Below are positions 40,050 to 48,853 of a DNA stretch of 64,000 bases, in pieces. The translations under genes and the position numbers were made by a program. Numbering within the stretch: position 1 is the first letter of the stretch; the number at the start of each line of letters is the position of its first letter. Origin of the DNA: Mycobacterium nebraskense. GTDB lineage: Bacteria > Actinomycetota > Actinomycetes > Mycobacteriales > Mycobacteriaceae. Location: assembly GCF_002102255.1 (NCBI RefSeq), contig NZ_LQPH01000153.1:93276-157275 (forward strand), given 5' to 3'. Under the pieces are notes generated by a model. That model saw nothing but the letters and a program-made list of their open reading frames with translations. It was not told the origin of the DNA and searched no databases.

Positions 40050-41165
40050 TCAGGACGGAGTCCACTTCTGTTCGAGGCGGCCGTAGCGCCAGACGAGCAG
40101 GGCCACCGCCCAGGTGATGACGAACGTGCCCACGACGAAACAGCCGACGGCGTTGAGGTCCAGCCCGCCGATCCAGCTCCAGAACGCGCCCCGCCAGCCG
40201 AACTGCTCGGCGAACAGGGTGAGTAGTTCCACGCTGCCGATCAGCAGCGCGACGACCACCGACAGAGCGGTGGTGGTGATGTTGTAGAAGATCTTGCGCA
40301 GCGGGTTGGAAAAGGCCCAGCCGTAGGCGAAGTTCATGAACGAGCCGTCGATGGTGTCCAGCAGGCACATGCCGGCGGTGAACAGCACGGGCAGACACAG
40401 GATGGCGTACCAGGGTAACCCGGCGGCCGCGCTGGTGCCCGCCAGAACCAACAGCGCGATCTCGGTGGCCGTATCGAAGCCGAGCCCGAACAGCAACCCG
40501 ACGGGGTAGGCGTGCCACGACTTGGTGATCGACTTGGTGAAGCGGCCGAGGAATCGGTTCATCAGGCCCCGGTTGTCCAACTGCCGTTCCAGTTCGGCCC
40601 CGTCGGTTTCGGGGTCGTAGTCGCCGCGGCGCAGCCGCGCGAACACCCGCGCGATGCCCACCAGCACGACGACGTTGAGAAGGGCGATCGCATAGAGGAA
40701 CACACCGGAGACGCCGGTACCGATCAGGCCCGTGAGGTGATGCAGCGCCGAGGAGTCGTCTCGGATCGGTCCGACGATCGTCTTGACGCCGGACGCCAGC
40801 AGGACCGCCAGTCCGAAGACCACCGTGGAATGGCCCAGCGAGAAGAAGAACCCGACGGCCAGGGGGCGCTGCCCGTCGTTCATCAGGTTGCGGGTGGTGT
40901 TGTCGATGGCGGCGATGTGGTCGGCGTCGAACGCATGCCGCATGCCCAGGGTGTAGGCCGTCAGCCCGATGCCGACGCCAAATGCCTTGCCGCCGAAGCT
41001 GAGTTGGGCGGGGCTCACCAAAACCACCAGGGTGAGCCAGCCGACCACGTGGAGCGCGACGATGATCGCCAGCATCGCGGCCAGGCGCCACCACTCCGCC
41101 GGCGTCAAGGCGCTGCGAAGCTTGGTGGTCCATGACGGGCGCCAGTCGAGCTCGGTACTGGCCAC
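40050..41165 (-). CDS. nicT: NicT-family nickel/cobalt permease
   Basis: A 371-aa polytopic transporter (8 hydrophobic segments) for Ni2+ and to a lesser degree Co2+. The NiCoT signature RHAFDADHIAAIDNTTRNLM is in the second membrane segment, with LGFDTATEIALLVL and GMCLLDTIDGSFMNFAYGWAF further on. GTG at 41165 follows GGGAGGA and gives the length of M. tuberculosis NicT (Rv2856). It supplies the metal for the hydrogenase genes downstream. A Nur-type palindrome lies 65 bp upstream. Confidence 0.93.
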   Translation of the reverse strand: MASTELDWRPSWTTKLRSALTPAEWWRLAAMLAIIVALHVVGWLTLVVLVSPAQLSFGGKAFGVGIGLTAYTLGMRHAFDADHIAAIDNTTRNLMNDGQRPLAVGFFFSLGHSTVVFGLAVLLASGVKTIVGPIRDDSSALHHLTGLIGTGVSGVFLYAIALLNVVVLVGIARVFARLRRGDYDPETDGAELERQLDNRGLMNRFLGRFTKSITKSWHAYPVGLLFGLGFDTATEIALLVLAGTSAAAGLPWYAILCLPVLFTAGMCLLDTIDGSFMNFAYGWAFSNPLRKIFYNITTTALSVVVALLIGSVELLTLFAEQFGWRGAFWSWIGGLDLNAVGCFVVGTFVITWAVALLVWRYGRLEQKWTPS

Positions 41166-41229
41166 TGGAGTCCTCCCGGCATCGGGCAAGGGAACTACCG
41201 GCACGACTGTAAGTGCCGTCGTCGACTAG

Positions 41230-41246
41230 GTGCAAGTGGGTTGCAG
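41230..41246. promoter_or_regulatory. Nur-box-like operator between nicT and the divergent Fur-family gene
   Basis: GTGCAA-GTGGG-TTGCAG contains the perfect inverted repeat TGCAA-N5-TTGCA and matches the Streptomyces Nur consensus tTGCaa-N5-ttGCAA at 10 of 12 positions. It is 65 bp from the nicT start and 76 bp from the regulator start, suited to control both. Confidence 0.65.
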
Positions 41247-41321
41247 GAATGACGGTGAACGACGCGGGGCCAGTTCGGCGGAAAGCTGGCGCGCCCAGCT
41301 GGGCGGCGCGACACTGAACGG

Positions 41322-41813
41322 GTGACGCCCAAGCCGTCGGCGATGGACCCGTCCGAAACCGCCCGGATCGGCGATCTGCTGCGCGCCAGGGGGCTGCGGC
41401 GGATGTCGTCGCGGATCCAGGTGCTGGCGGTCCTCGAGCCGATCGACGGGCACCTGCCGGTGGCGGAGATCCACAGACGGGTGCAGGCGTGTCTGCCGCA
41501 CGGCGCCCACGCTCCCGATGTGGCAACCATCTATCGCACGGTGACCACCCTGGTCGGGCAGGGCGTGCTGCACGCGTTGACCCTCGACGGCGGTGTCACC
41601 ACTTACGGGATGGCCACCGCGCCGCACCACCACGCCGTGTGTACCGAATGCGCCTCGATCATCGAGGTGCCCGCCCGGCAGCTCAGTTCGGCGCTCGAAC
41701 ACGCGATGGCGGGCAGCTCGTTCACACTGTCCGAGGCCGCGGGCCTGACGCTGCACGGACTGTGCCCGCAGTGCCAAGCGGACAAACGGCCGCATAAACG
41801 TTCAGGGCGCTGA
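41322..41813 (+). CDS. Fur-family metalloregulator, probably nickel-responsive (Nur-like)
   Basis: A 163-aa regulator, divergent from nicT. An N-terminal winged helix (LLRARGLRRMSSRIQVLAVL, VAEIHRRV, DVATIYRTVTTLVGQGVLHAL) precedes a metal-binding dimer domain with TAPHHHAVCTECASIIEV and a final LHGLCPQCQ giving a structural zinc CxxC pair. Family members sense Fe, Zn, Ni or peroxide; the neighbour and the Nur-like box make Ni most likely. GTG at 41322 or ATG at 41343 could start it; neither has a strong RBS. It is not the FurB/Zur pattern I know. Confidence 0.8.
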   Translation: MTPKPSAMDPSETARIGDLLRARGLRRMSSRIQVLAVLEPIDGHLPVAEIHRRVQACLPHGAHAPDVATIYRTVTTLVGQGVLHALTLDGGVTTYGMATAPHHHAVCTECASIIEVPARQLSSALEHAMAGSSFTLSEAAGLTLHGLCPQCQADKRPHKRSGR

Positions 41814-41815
41814 CC

Positions 41816-43195
41816 TCAGTACAGATCCAGTAGCGCGTTCTCGACCACTTCGGGCAGCGCCGGGTGAATCCAGTATTGGCCACGGGCCATCTCCGGGGCG
41901 GTCAGCCCGAAGCTCATCGCCTGGATCAGCGGCTGGATGATCGACGACGCCTGGGGGCCCATGATGTGCGCGCCCAGTAGGCAGCCGGTCTTCCGCTCGG
42001 CAATCAATTTGACTATCCCGGAGGTGTCCTCCATCGCCCAACCGTAGGCGACGTCGCCGTAGTTGTGTATCGCGACCGAGATGTCGAACCCCCTTGCAAT
42101 GGCCTGGTTTTCGGTCAGGCCGACGGCCGCCAGCTGAGGGTCGGTGAACACCGCCGACGGCACGAAGCGGTGATCGGTGGTGACCATCGACTCGGTGTCG
42201 TCCCACTCGCAGAGCACATTGTGCCGCACGACTCGGGCCTCGTGGTTGGCGACGTGCTTGAGCTGGTACGGCGAGGAGACATCGCCGAGGGCGAAAACGC
42301 CACGGGCCGAGGTCCTTTGGTATTCGTCGACCACCACCCGGCCATTCTCGACATCGACACCGGCCTGTTCGGCGTCCAGCAGGTCGGCGTTGGACACCCG
42401 CCCGGTCGCGACCAGCAGCAGGTCGGCGTTCAGCGTGGACCCGTCGTCGAGCCGCAGGGCGACACCGGAGCCGTTGTTGGTGCCGCCCACGACGTTGCGA
42501 TGCGTACGCAGTTCCCATTTGGCCGCGGCGATGCGGGTGAAGCGTTTGCAGATGGTGTCGTCGCAGTGCCGCAGCAGCGTGCCGCCCCGGATCACCAGCG
42601 TCACCCGCACGCCGAGCGCGGAGAAGACATGGGCGAATTCGGCTGCCACGAAGCCACTTCCGACGATGACCAGGTGCTCGGGCAACTCCGGGATCCGCAT
42701 GATCGTGTCGCTGGTGTGATAGGCGACGCCGCAGTCGAGAATCGCGGGGGGGATCACCGGACGCGACCCCGCCGCGATCACCACCTGATCGGCGGTGAAT
42801 TCGTCACCGGCGTCGGTGCGCAACAGGTAGCGCCCGTCGGGCTGAACGGGCCCGAACCGGGTGTGCTGGCTGTACAAGTCGACGTTGGGTGCCGCGCGGC
42901 GGTAGTCTTCGCCGCTCATCGAGATCGGGTCGATCCGCCCGAAGATGCGCGAGACGATGTCGTCCCAGCGCACCCTGTCGACGTGCGCGTCGACCCCGTA
43001 GCGCGCCGCCTCCCGGATAGTCGCGGCGACCTCGGCGGCGTAGACGAACATCTTGGTCGGGATGCACCCGACGTTCAGGCAGGTGCCGCCGAACGTGCCG
43101 TGCTCGCACAGCGCCATCCGCTTGTCAACGAAGCGATCATCGAGAATGCTGTTGCCCGAACCGGTTCCGATGATCGCGATGTCGTACGTCTCCAC
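41816..43195 (-). CDS. mtr: Mycothione reductase
   Basis: A 459-aa FAD/NADPH disulfide reductase that keeps mycothiol reduced. The FAD-binding start is YDIAIIGTGSGNSILDD, the redox disulfide is in GTFGGTCLNVGCIPTKMF, the NADPH fold is in LVIVGSGFVAAEFAHVF and the C-terminal catalytic His is in QYWIHPALPEVVENALL. GTG at 43195, behind GGGGGTGA, gives exactly the M. tuberculosis length; an upstream extension is not conserved. Mycothiol confirms an actinomycete. The stop is converging on the Fur-family gene, 2 bp away. Confidence 0.95.
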   Translation of the reverse strand: METYDIAIIGTGSGNSILDDRFVDKRMALCEHGTFGGTCLNVGCIPTKMFVYAAEVAATIREAARYGVDAHVDRVRWDDIVSRIFGRIDPISMSGEDYRRAAPNVDLYSQHTRFGPVQPDGRYLLRTDAGDEFTADQVVIAAGSRPVIPPAILDCGVAYHTSDTIMRIPELPEHLVIVGSGFVAAEFAHVFSALGVRVTLVIRGGTLLRHCDDTICKRFTRIAAAKWELRTHRNVVGGTNNGSGVALRLDDGSTLNADLLLVATGRVSNADLLDAEQAGVDVENGRVVVDEYQRTSARGVFALGDVSSPYQLKHVANHEARVVRHNVLCEWDDTESMVTTDHRFVPSAVFTDPQLAAVGLTENQAIARGFDISVAIHNYGDVAYGWAMEDTSGIVKLIAERKTGCLLGAHIMGPQASSIIQPLIQAMSFGLTAPEMARGQYWIHPALPEVVENALLDLY

Positions 43196-43199
43196 CTGG

Positions 43200-44225
43200 T
43201 CACCCCCTTCTCGAAGAGGGCTGGGTGCGATGGGTGTCGAGGTAGTCATTCAGCCAGAGGTCGAGCTGGCGATAGGCCGCCTGCCGCGGCTGCGGCAGCG
43301 ACAGGAAGACGTCGTGTTTGGCGTCGCCGATCGGAACGATGGTGCTGCGATTCCCGATGCAGCCGGCCCGCCTGGCGATCTGGGTCACGTCGAGCACCGC
43401 GTCTCCGCACTGCATCGACGCCGGGTCGCTGGTCTCCCGGACGGTGTGATCCGAGCGCAGGATCAGGTTCGGCACCCCGACGTCGAGCCCGCGGTGCAAC
43501 CGGGCGTGGCCGCGGCGGATGGCGTGCAGCCAGCCGAGCGTGATGGGGAAGCCACCCAACGGTTTCCACTGCAGGTCGTAGTCGAACTCGCCGTGGTAGT
43601 CGCGGTGCAGGGTGGTTCCGTAACCGCCCTCGGTGGGTGTCCGGACCACCCCCTTGGACCGCACCCGGGACAGGCCCGCGATCAGCGCCGAGGTCACCGA
43701 CAGGCGCAGGACCGCCGGGCCGTGCAGGTCCAGGAAGGGGCTGTTGAGCACCAAACCCCCGATGCCGGCGTGGGCCGCGGCATCGCGCCGGCGAAGCCGA
43801 TCCAGCCACAGCGACACGATGAGCCCACCGGAGGAATGGCCGTACACCAAAACCTTGGCGGGGCGGTCGTGCTCGCGGATCGCCGCCAGGGCGTGTTCGA
43901 GTTCGGCGTCGTAGTCGTCGAGGTTGGTGATGAAGTGCGGCGTCTGACCGTCGCGGCGCGACCGGCCGCATTTCTGTAGGTCCAGCGCGTAGAAGGCAAA
44001 GCCCCGATCGGCGAAGTGATCGGCCAGCGCCGTGTTGAAGAAGTAGTCGGTGTAGCCGTGCACGGCCAGCACCGCGTGGCCCGCCCCCGCGGGCTCGGAC
44101 GGTCCGGCGGGTTCGCCGCGCCGGATCAGCGTCGCGACGATCTCGCCCTCGCCGACCGGGTCGGACCCGAGCGGGATGGTGCGCTGCCAATAACCGGGCA
44201 GGACATCGGGCACCCAGCCAGTCAC
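43200..44225 (-). CDS. Alpha/beta hydrolase (Rv2854-like lysophospholipase/lipase type)
   Basis: A 341-aa serine hydrolase of the Hydrolase_4/monoacylglycerol-lipase kind. The nucleophile elbow is VYGHSSGGLIVSLW, the oxyanion region is LAVHGYTDYFFNTALADHF, and the late acid and His are likely the Asp in LILRSDHTVRETSD and the His in GDAKHDVFLSL. There is no signal peptide. It overlaps the region upstream of mtr closely (4 bp from the mtr start), so the two are co-transcribed. The substrate is not known. Confidence 0.82.
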   Translation of the reverse strand: MTGWVPDVLPGYWQRTIPLGSDPVGEGEIVATLIRRGEPAGPSEPAGAGHAVLAVHGYTDYFFNTALADHFADRGFAFYALDLQKCGRSRRDGQTPHFITNLDDYDAELEHALAAIREHDRPAKVLVYGHSSGGLIVSLWLDRLRRRDAAAHAGIGGLVLNSPFLDLHGPAVLRLSVTSALIAGLSRVRSKGVVRTPTEGGYGTTLHRDYHGEFDYDLQWKPLGGFPITLGWLHAIRRGHARLHRGLDVGVPNLILRSDHTVRETSDPASMQCGDAVLDVTQIARRAGCIGNRSTIVPIGDAKHDVFLSLPQPRQAAYRQLDLWLNDYLDTHRTQPSSRRG

Positions 44226-44334
44226 GAGGCCAGCTTAGAGGTTTTGCTGGTCATGGGGAGGCGCATGCCGTTCGTGCCCGCTTTGCCTCGGGATAGCCTG
44301 GGATCGGCACAGTCGAGGGAAGGACCAGGAGCAG

Positions 44335-45837
44335 GTGTCATCACCAGCCCGAACGGCACGGACGGACGTCGTGCTGGTGGGCGCGGGCATCATGAGCGCC
44401 ACGCTGGGTGCGTTGCTGCGGCGGCTGCAGCCCGACTGGTCGATGACCGTTGTCGAGCGGCTGGACGCCGTCGCCGCGGAAAGCAGCAGTCCGTGGAACA
44501 ACGCCGGTACCGGGCACTCCGCGCTGTGCGAGCTCAACTACACCCCGCAGCACCCCGACGGCTCGATCGACATCACCAAAGCGGTACGCATCAACGAGCA
44601 GTTCCAGGTGAGCCGGCAATTCTGGGCCCACGCCGCCGAGAACGGGATCCTGACCGACACCGGCTTCCTCAACCCGCTCCCGCATGTCAGCTTCGTGCGC
44701 GGCGCGCAGCGCGTCGACTTTCTGCGGCGCCGGCAGCAGGCATTGGCTGCCAACCCGCTGTTCGCCGGCACGGAATTCATCGACGACCCGCAAGAGTTCA
44801 CCCGCCGGCTGCCGTTCATGGCCGCCAAACGCGACTTCTCCGAACCGACCGCGCTCAACTGGGCGCCCCACGGCACCGACGTCGACTTCGGTGCACTGGC
44901 CCGGCAACTCATCGGCTTCTGCGTGCAGGGCGGCGCGACGGCGCTGTTCGGCCACGAGGTCCGCAATCTGACCCGGCAATCGGACGGCAGCTGGACGCTG
45001 CTGCTCCGTAATCGGCGCACCGGTGAAAAGCACCGGCTGAACGCAAAATTCGTTTTCGTCGGGGCCGGCGGTGACGCGCTGCCGTTGCTGCAGAAGTCCG
45101 GCATCAACGAGGTCAGGGGCTTCGCCGGATTCCCCATCGGCGGCCGGTTCCTGCGCACCGACAACCCCGCACTCACCGCCGCACACCGGGCCAAGGTGTA
45201 CGGCGTTCCGGCGCCGGGAGCCCCGCCGCTCGGCGCGCTGCACTTGGACCTCCGGTTCGTCCACGGCAAGTCGTGGCTGGTGTTCGGGCCGTACGCCGGC
45301 TGGTCACCGAAGTTCCTGAAACACGGCCGCCTCAGCGACCTGCCCCGCTCGGTGAAACCGGACAACGCCCTGTCCATGCTCGGGGTCGGCCTCACCCAGC
45401 TCACGCTGGTCAACTATTTGATCGCCCAACTGCGGCTGTCCGAACCGGACCGCATCCACGCGCTGCGCGAATTCGCCCCCGGCGCAGTGGGTTCCGACTG
45501 GGAGCTGACGGTGGCAGGCCAGCGCGTGCAGGTGATCCGGCGGGACAAACGCAAGGGAGGGGTGTTGGACTTCGGCACCACCATCCTGGCCGCCGCCGAC
45601 GGCAGCATCGCTGGGTTGCTGGGAGGCTCCCCGGGAGCATCCACGGCCGTGGCGGCCATGCTCGAGGTGTTGGAGCGGTGCTTTGCCGGCCGCTATCGCT
45701 CCTGGCTGCCCGCGCTCAAAGAGATGGTGCCGTCACTGGGGGTGGAGCTGTCCCGTGAGCCGGCGTTGTACGACGAGGTGTGGTCCTGGGGTACCGAGGT
45801 GCTGCGGTTGAAGTCCGATTCGGGGGTTCGGTCATGA
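44335..45837 (+). CDS. mqo: Malate:quinone oxidoreductase
   Basis: A 500-aa FAD-dependent peripheral membrane enzyme oxidising malate to oxaloacetate and reducing quinone. The FAD Rossmann start is DVVLVGAGIMSATLGALLRR, then WNNAGTGHSALCELNYTP, KFVFVGAGGDALPLLQKSG and near the end GLLGGSPGASTAVAAMLEVL. GTG at 44335 gives near the same length as M. tuberculosis Mqo. The following GNAT gene overlaps its stop (ATGA), so both are on one transcript. Confidence 0.95.
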   Translation: MSSPARTARTDVVLVGAGIMSATLGALLRRLQPDWSMTVVERLDAVAAESSSPWNNAGTGHSALCELNYTPQHPDGSIDITKAVRINEQFQVSRQFWAHAAENGILTDTGFLNPLPHVSFVRGAQRVDFLRRRQQALAANPLFAGTEFIDDPQEFTRRLPFMAAKRDFSEPTALNWAPHGTDVDFGALARQLIGFCVQGGATALFGHEVRNLTRQSDGSWTLLLRNRRTGEKHRLNAKFVFVGAGGDALPLLQKSGINEVRGFAGFPIGGRFLRTDNPALTAAHRAKVYGVPAPGAPPLGALHLDLRFVHGKSWLVFGPYAGWSPKFLKHGRLSDLPRSVKPDNALSMLGVGLTQLTLVNYLIAQLRLSEPDRIHALREFAPGAVGSDWELTVAGQRVQVIRRDKRKGGVLDFGTTILAAADGSIAGLLGGSPGASTAVAAMLEVLERCFAGRYRSWLPALKEMVPSLGVELSREPALYDEVWSWGTEVLRLKSDSGVRS

Positions 45838-46361
45838 GTGAAGCATTGCGTCGGTCCTGGGCCAAAGACCTTGGCGCCCGGACCCTTTACGAGCTGCTCA
45901 AGTTGCGGGTGGAGGTGTTCGTGGTGGAGCAGGCCTGCCCGTACCCGGAGCTGGACGGGCGCGACCTGCTCGCCGAAACCCGGCACTTCTGGCTGGAGAC
46001 GCCCGTGGGCGAGGTGATCTGCACGTTGCGGTTGATGGAGGAGCACGCCGGTGGCCGGAAGACGTTCCGGATCGGCCGGTTGTGCACCAAACGCGGCGCG
46101 CGGGGGCAGGGCCACACCACCCGGCTGCTGCGCGCCGCCCTGGCCGAGGTGGGCGACTACCCGTGCCGGATCGACGCGCAGACCTATCTGGCCGACATGT
46201 ACGCGCAGCACGGGTTCGTTCGCGCCGGTGAGGATTTCGTCGATGACGGCATTCCGCACGTGCCGATGCTCAAGCCCTCACGCCCGCCTCCTCCTCAGGC
46301 CGATACCCGGCCTGCATCGTCGGCGGGCGGGCCGGGTTCCGGCCTGATGGAGCTCCCGTGA
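45834..46361 (+). CDS. GNAT-family N-acetyltransferase (ElaA-like, Rv2851c)
   Basis: A 175-aa acetyltransferase. The ElaA pattern begins LYELLKLRVEVFVVEQACPYPELDGRD (shown here in family order, split) with ICTLRLMEEH, the acetyl-CoA loop RLCTKRGARGQGHTTRLL and the C-terminal block MYAQHGFVRAGEDFVDDG. The last 25 residues are a Pro-rich tail that overlaps the next gene by 4 bp. The acceptor is unknown. The position between mqo and the chelatase gene is conserved in mycobacteria. Confidence 0.82.
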   Translation: MSEALRRSWAKDLGARTLYELLKLRVEVFVVEQACPYPELDGRDLLAETRHFWLETPVGEVICTLRLMEEHAGGRKTFRIGRLCTKRGARGQGHTTRLLRAALAEVGDYPCRIDAQTYLADMYAQHGFVRAGEDFVDDGIPHVPMLKPSRPPPPQADTRPASSAGGPGSGLMELP

Positions 46362-48223
46362 AGCCGTACCCGTTCAGCGCGATCGTCGGACACGACCAGC
46401 TGCGCCTCGCGCTGCTGTTGTGCGCCGTGCGCCCGGAGATCGGCGGCGCGCTCATCCGGGGGGAGAAGGGCACGGCCAAGTCGACGGCCGTGCGTGGTCT
46501 GGCGGCGTTGCTGTCCTCGGCTACCGGCGGCGAGAGTGCCGGCCTCGTCGAAATGCCGCTCGGCGCAACCGAAGACCGGGTCATCGGCTCGCTGGACCTG
46601 CAGCGGGTGCTGCGCGACGGGGAGCACGCGTTCTCGCCGGGGCTGCTGGCCCGCGCGCACGGCGGCGTGCTGTACGTCGACGAGGTCAACCTGCTGCACG
46701 ACCATCTGGTGGACGTGCTGCTCGACGCCGCGGCGATGGGCCGGGTGCACATCGAACGCGACGGCATCTCGCATTCGCATGAGGCCCGGTTCGTGCTGAT
46801 CGGCACCATGAATCCGGAGGAGGGCGAACTGCGTCCGCAACTGCTGGACCGGTTCGGGCTCACCGTCGACGTGCACGCCTCGCGTGATGTCGACGTGCGG
46901 GTGGAGGTCGTCCGGCAGCGGATGGCCTACGAGGCCGACCCGGACGCGTTTGCCGAGCGCTACGCCGACGCCGAGGCCGAACTGGCCCGGCGGATCGCCG
47001 ACGCGCGGGCGCTCGTCGGCGAGGTGATGTTGCCGGACAACGAGTTACGGCGCATCGCGGCGGTGTGCGCGGCGTTCGACGTCGACGGGATGCGGGCCGA
47101 TCTGGTGGTGGCCCGCACCGCCGCCGCGCATGCCGCTTGGCGTGGGGTCAAGTCCGTCGAAGAGCAAGACGTCCGGGTGGCCGCCGAGCTGGCGTTGCCG
47201 CATCGGCGCCGCCGCGACCCGTTCGACGACCCGGGCATCGACCGCGACCAGCTCGACGCGGCGCTGGCGCAAGCCGGCGGCGACGACCACGAGCCCGAGC
47301 CCGAGCCCGAGCCTCCGGGTGGTGGTCAGCCCACGGAAGAACCTGCGGGGCAATCGAACTCATCGGTTCCTTCGAAGCCACACCCGCCGAACTCGATGGG
47401 CGACAACCCGCCGAAACCCAGCGCGCCGCCGTCGAAGACCTTCCGCGCCCGGGCGCTGACGGTGCCCGGGGTCGGCGCGGGCGCGCCCGGACGACGGTCG
47501 CGGGCCCGCAACGCCACCGGCAGCGTGATCGCGGCCGCGGACGGCAACGACACGAATTCCGGCGCGCACGGGCTGCACCTGTTCGCCACCCTGCTGTCCG
47601 CCGCCGAGCGCGCCGGGGCCGGTCCGTTGCGGCCGGGACCGGACGATGTGCGACGGGCGATCCGCGAGGGACGCGAAGGCAACCTCGTCATCTTCGTCGT
47701 GGATGCGTCGGGCTCGATGGCGGCGCGCGACCGCATGGCCGCGGTGAGCGGCGCTACGTTCTCGCTGCTGCGCGACGCCTACCAGCGCCGCGACAAGGTC
47801 GCCGTCATCACGTTCCGCCAGCAGGGGGCGCGGCTGTTGCTGCCGCCGACGTCGTCGGCGCACATCGCCGGCCGGCGACTGGCTCGCTTCGACACCGGCG
47901 GCAAGACTCCACTGGCCGAAGGCCTGCTCGCCGCGCGTGAACTGATCGTTCGGGAGAAGGCGCGCGATCGGGCCCGACGTTCCCTGGTGGTGGTGCTCAC
48001 CGACGGGCGGGCCACCGCCGGACCGGACCCGCTGGGCCGCAGCCGGGCCGCGGCCGCCCGATTGGTGGCCGAGGGCGCCGCCGCGGTGGTCGTGGACTGC
48101 GAAACGTCTTACATACGGCTGGGGTTGGCCGAGCAGCTGGCCCGCCACCTCGGCGCACCGGCCGTGCGCCTGGAGCAGTTGCACGCGGACTCTCTGACGC
48201 GCGCCGTGCGCAACGCGGCCTGA
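46358..48223 (+). CDS. Magnesium/cobalt chelatase-like AAA+-VWA protein (Rv2850c-like)
   Basis: A 621-aa protein combining ChlI-like AAA+ ATPase and ChlD-like VWA domains. The Walker A is IRGEKGTAKSTAVRGL, the Walker B is VLYVDEVNLLHDHLVD; a Pro/Glu-rich linker (EPEPEPEPPGGG) at about residues 308-350 connects to the VWA domain with the MIDAS motif VVDASGSMAARDR and TGGKTPLAEG. It lies just ahead of cobO and cobB, so cobalt insertion into the corrin ring with a CobN-type subunit is likely. GTG at 46358 overlaps the GNAT gene. Confidence 0.85.
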   Translation: MKPYPFSAIVGHDQLRLALLLCAVRPEIGGALIRGEKGTAKSTAVRGLAALLSSATGGESAGLVEMPLGATEDRVIGSLDLQRVLRDGEHAFSPGLLARAHGGVLYVDEVNLLHDHLVDVLLDAAAMGRVHIERDGISHSHEARFVLIGTMNPEEGELRPQLLDRFGLTVDVHASRDVDVRVEVVRQRMAYEADPDAFAERYADAEAELARRIADARALVGEVMLPDNELRRIAAVCAAFDVDGMRADLVVARTAAAHAAWRGVKSVEEQDVRVAAELALPHRRRRDPFDDPGIDRDQLDAALAQAGGDDHEPEPEPEPPGGGQPTEEPAGQSNSSVPSKPHPPNSMGDNPPKPSAPPSKTFRARALTVPGVGAGAPGRRSRARNATGSVIAAADGNDTNSGAHGLHLFATLLSAAERAGAGPLRPGPDDVRRAIREGREGNLVIFVVDASGSMAARDRMAAVSGATFSLLRDAYQRRDKVAVITFRQQGARLLLPPTSSAHIAGRRLARFDTGGKTPLAEGLLAARELIVREKARDRARRSLVVVLTDGRATAGPDPLGRSRAAAARLVAEGAAAVVVDCETSYIRLGLAEQLARHLGAPAVRLEQLHADSLTRAVRNAA

Positions 48224-48238
48224 GAAAGGTAACCGCTC

Positions 48239-48853
48239 ATGCCACAAGGCCGACCACTTCAGCTGCCCGATGACGGACTGAGCACCAAAGCCAGGCGCAA
48301 CACGCCGGTGCTCGCGGTGCACACCGGCCCCGGCAAGGGGAAGTCGACAGCCGCATTCGGAATGGCGTTGCGGGCCTGGAATGTCGGGCTCTCCGTCGCG
48401 GTGTTCCAGTTCGTCAAGAGCGCCAAATGGAAGGTGGGCGAGGAGACCGCCTTCGCTCAACTCGGCCAAGTGCACCAACAACACGACATCGGTGGGCCCG
48501 TCGAGTGGCACAAGATGGGCGCGGGCTGGTCCTGGACGCGCAAGGCGGGCAGCGAAATCGATCACGCGGCGGCCGCGGCCGACGGATGGGCGGAGATCTC
48601 ACGCCGGCTGGCCGAGCAGCGCCACGACTTCTACGTGCTGGACGAGTTCACCTACCCGCTGAAATGGGGATGGGTGGACGTCGACGAGGTGGTGGACGTT
48701 CTGCTGGCGCGGCCCGGGCACCAGCACGTGGTCATCACCGGACGCGATGCCCCGCAGCGGTTGATCGACGCCGCCGACCTGGTTACCGAGATGACCAAGG
48801 TCAAGCACCCGATGGACGCGGGTCGCAAGGGGCAGAAGGGCATCGAGTGGTGA
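48239..48853 (+). CDS. cobO: Cob(I)yrinic acid a,c-diamide adenosyltransferase
   Basis: A 204-aa CobA/CobO-type enzyme that transfers the adenosyl group of ATP to Co(I) corrinoids. The P-loop is HTGPGKGKSTAAFGMALRA, followed by VFQFVKSAKWKVGE and FYVLDEFTYPLKWGWVD, all conserved in this family. It ends KGQKGIEW. ATG at 48239 follows GAAAGGTAA. The stop overlaps the cobB GTG start, giving translational coupling. Confidence 0.94.
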   Translation: MPQGRPLQLPDDGLSTKARRNTPVLAVHTGPGKGKSTAAFGMALRAWNVGLSVAVFQFVKSAKWKVGEETAFAQLGQVHQQHDIGGPVEWHKMGAGWSWTRKAGSEIDHAAAAADGWAEISRRLAEQRHDFYVLDEFTYPLKWGWVDVDEVVDVLLARPGHQHVVITGRDAPQRLIDAADLVTEMTKVKHPMDAGRKGQKGIEW

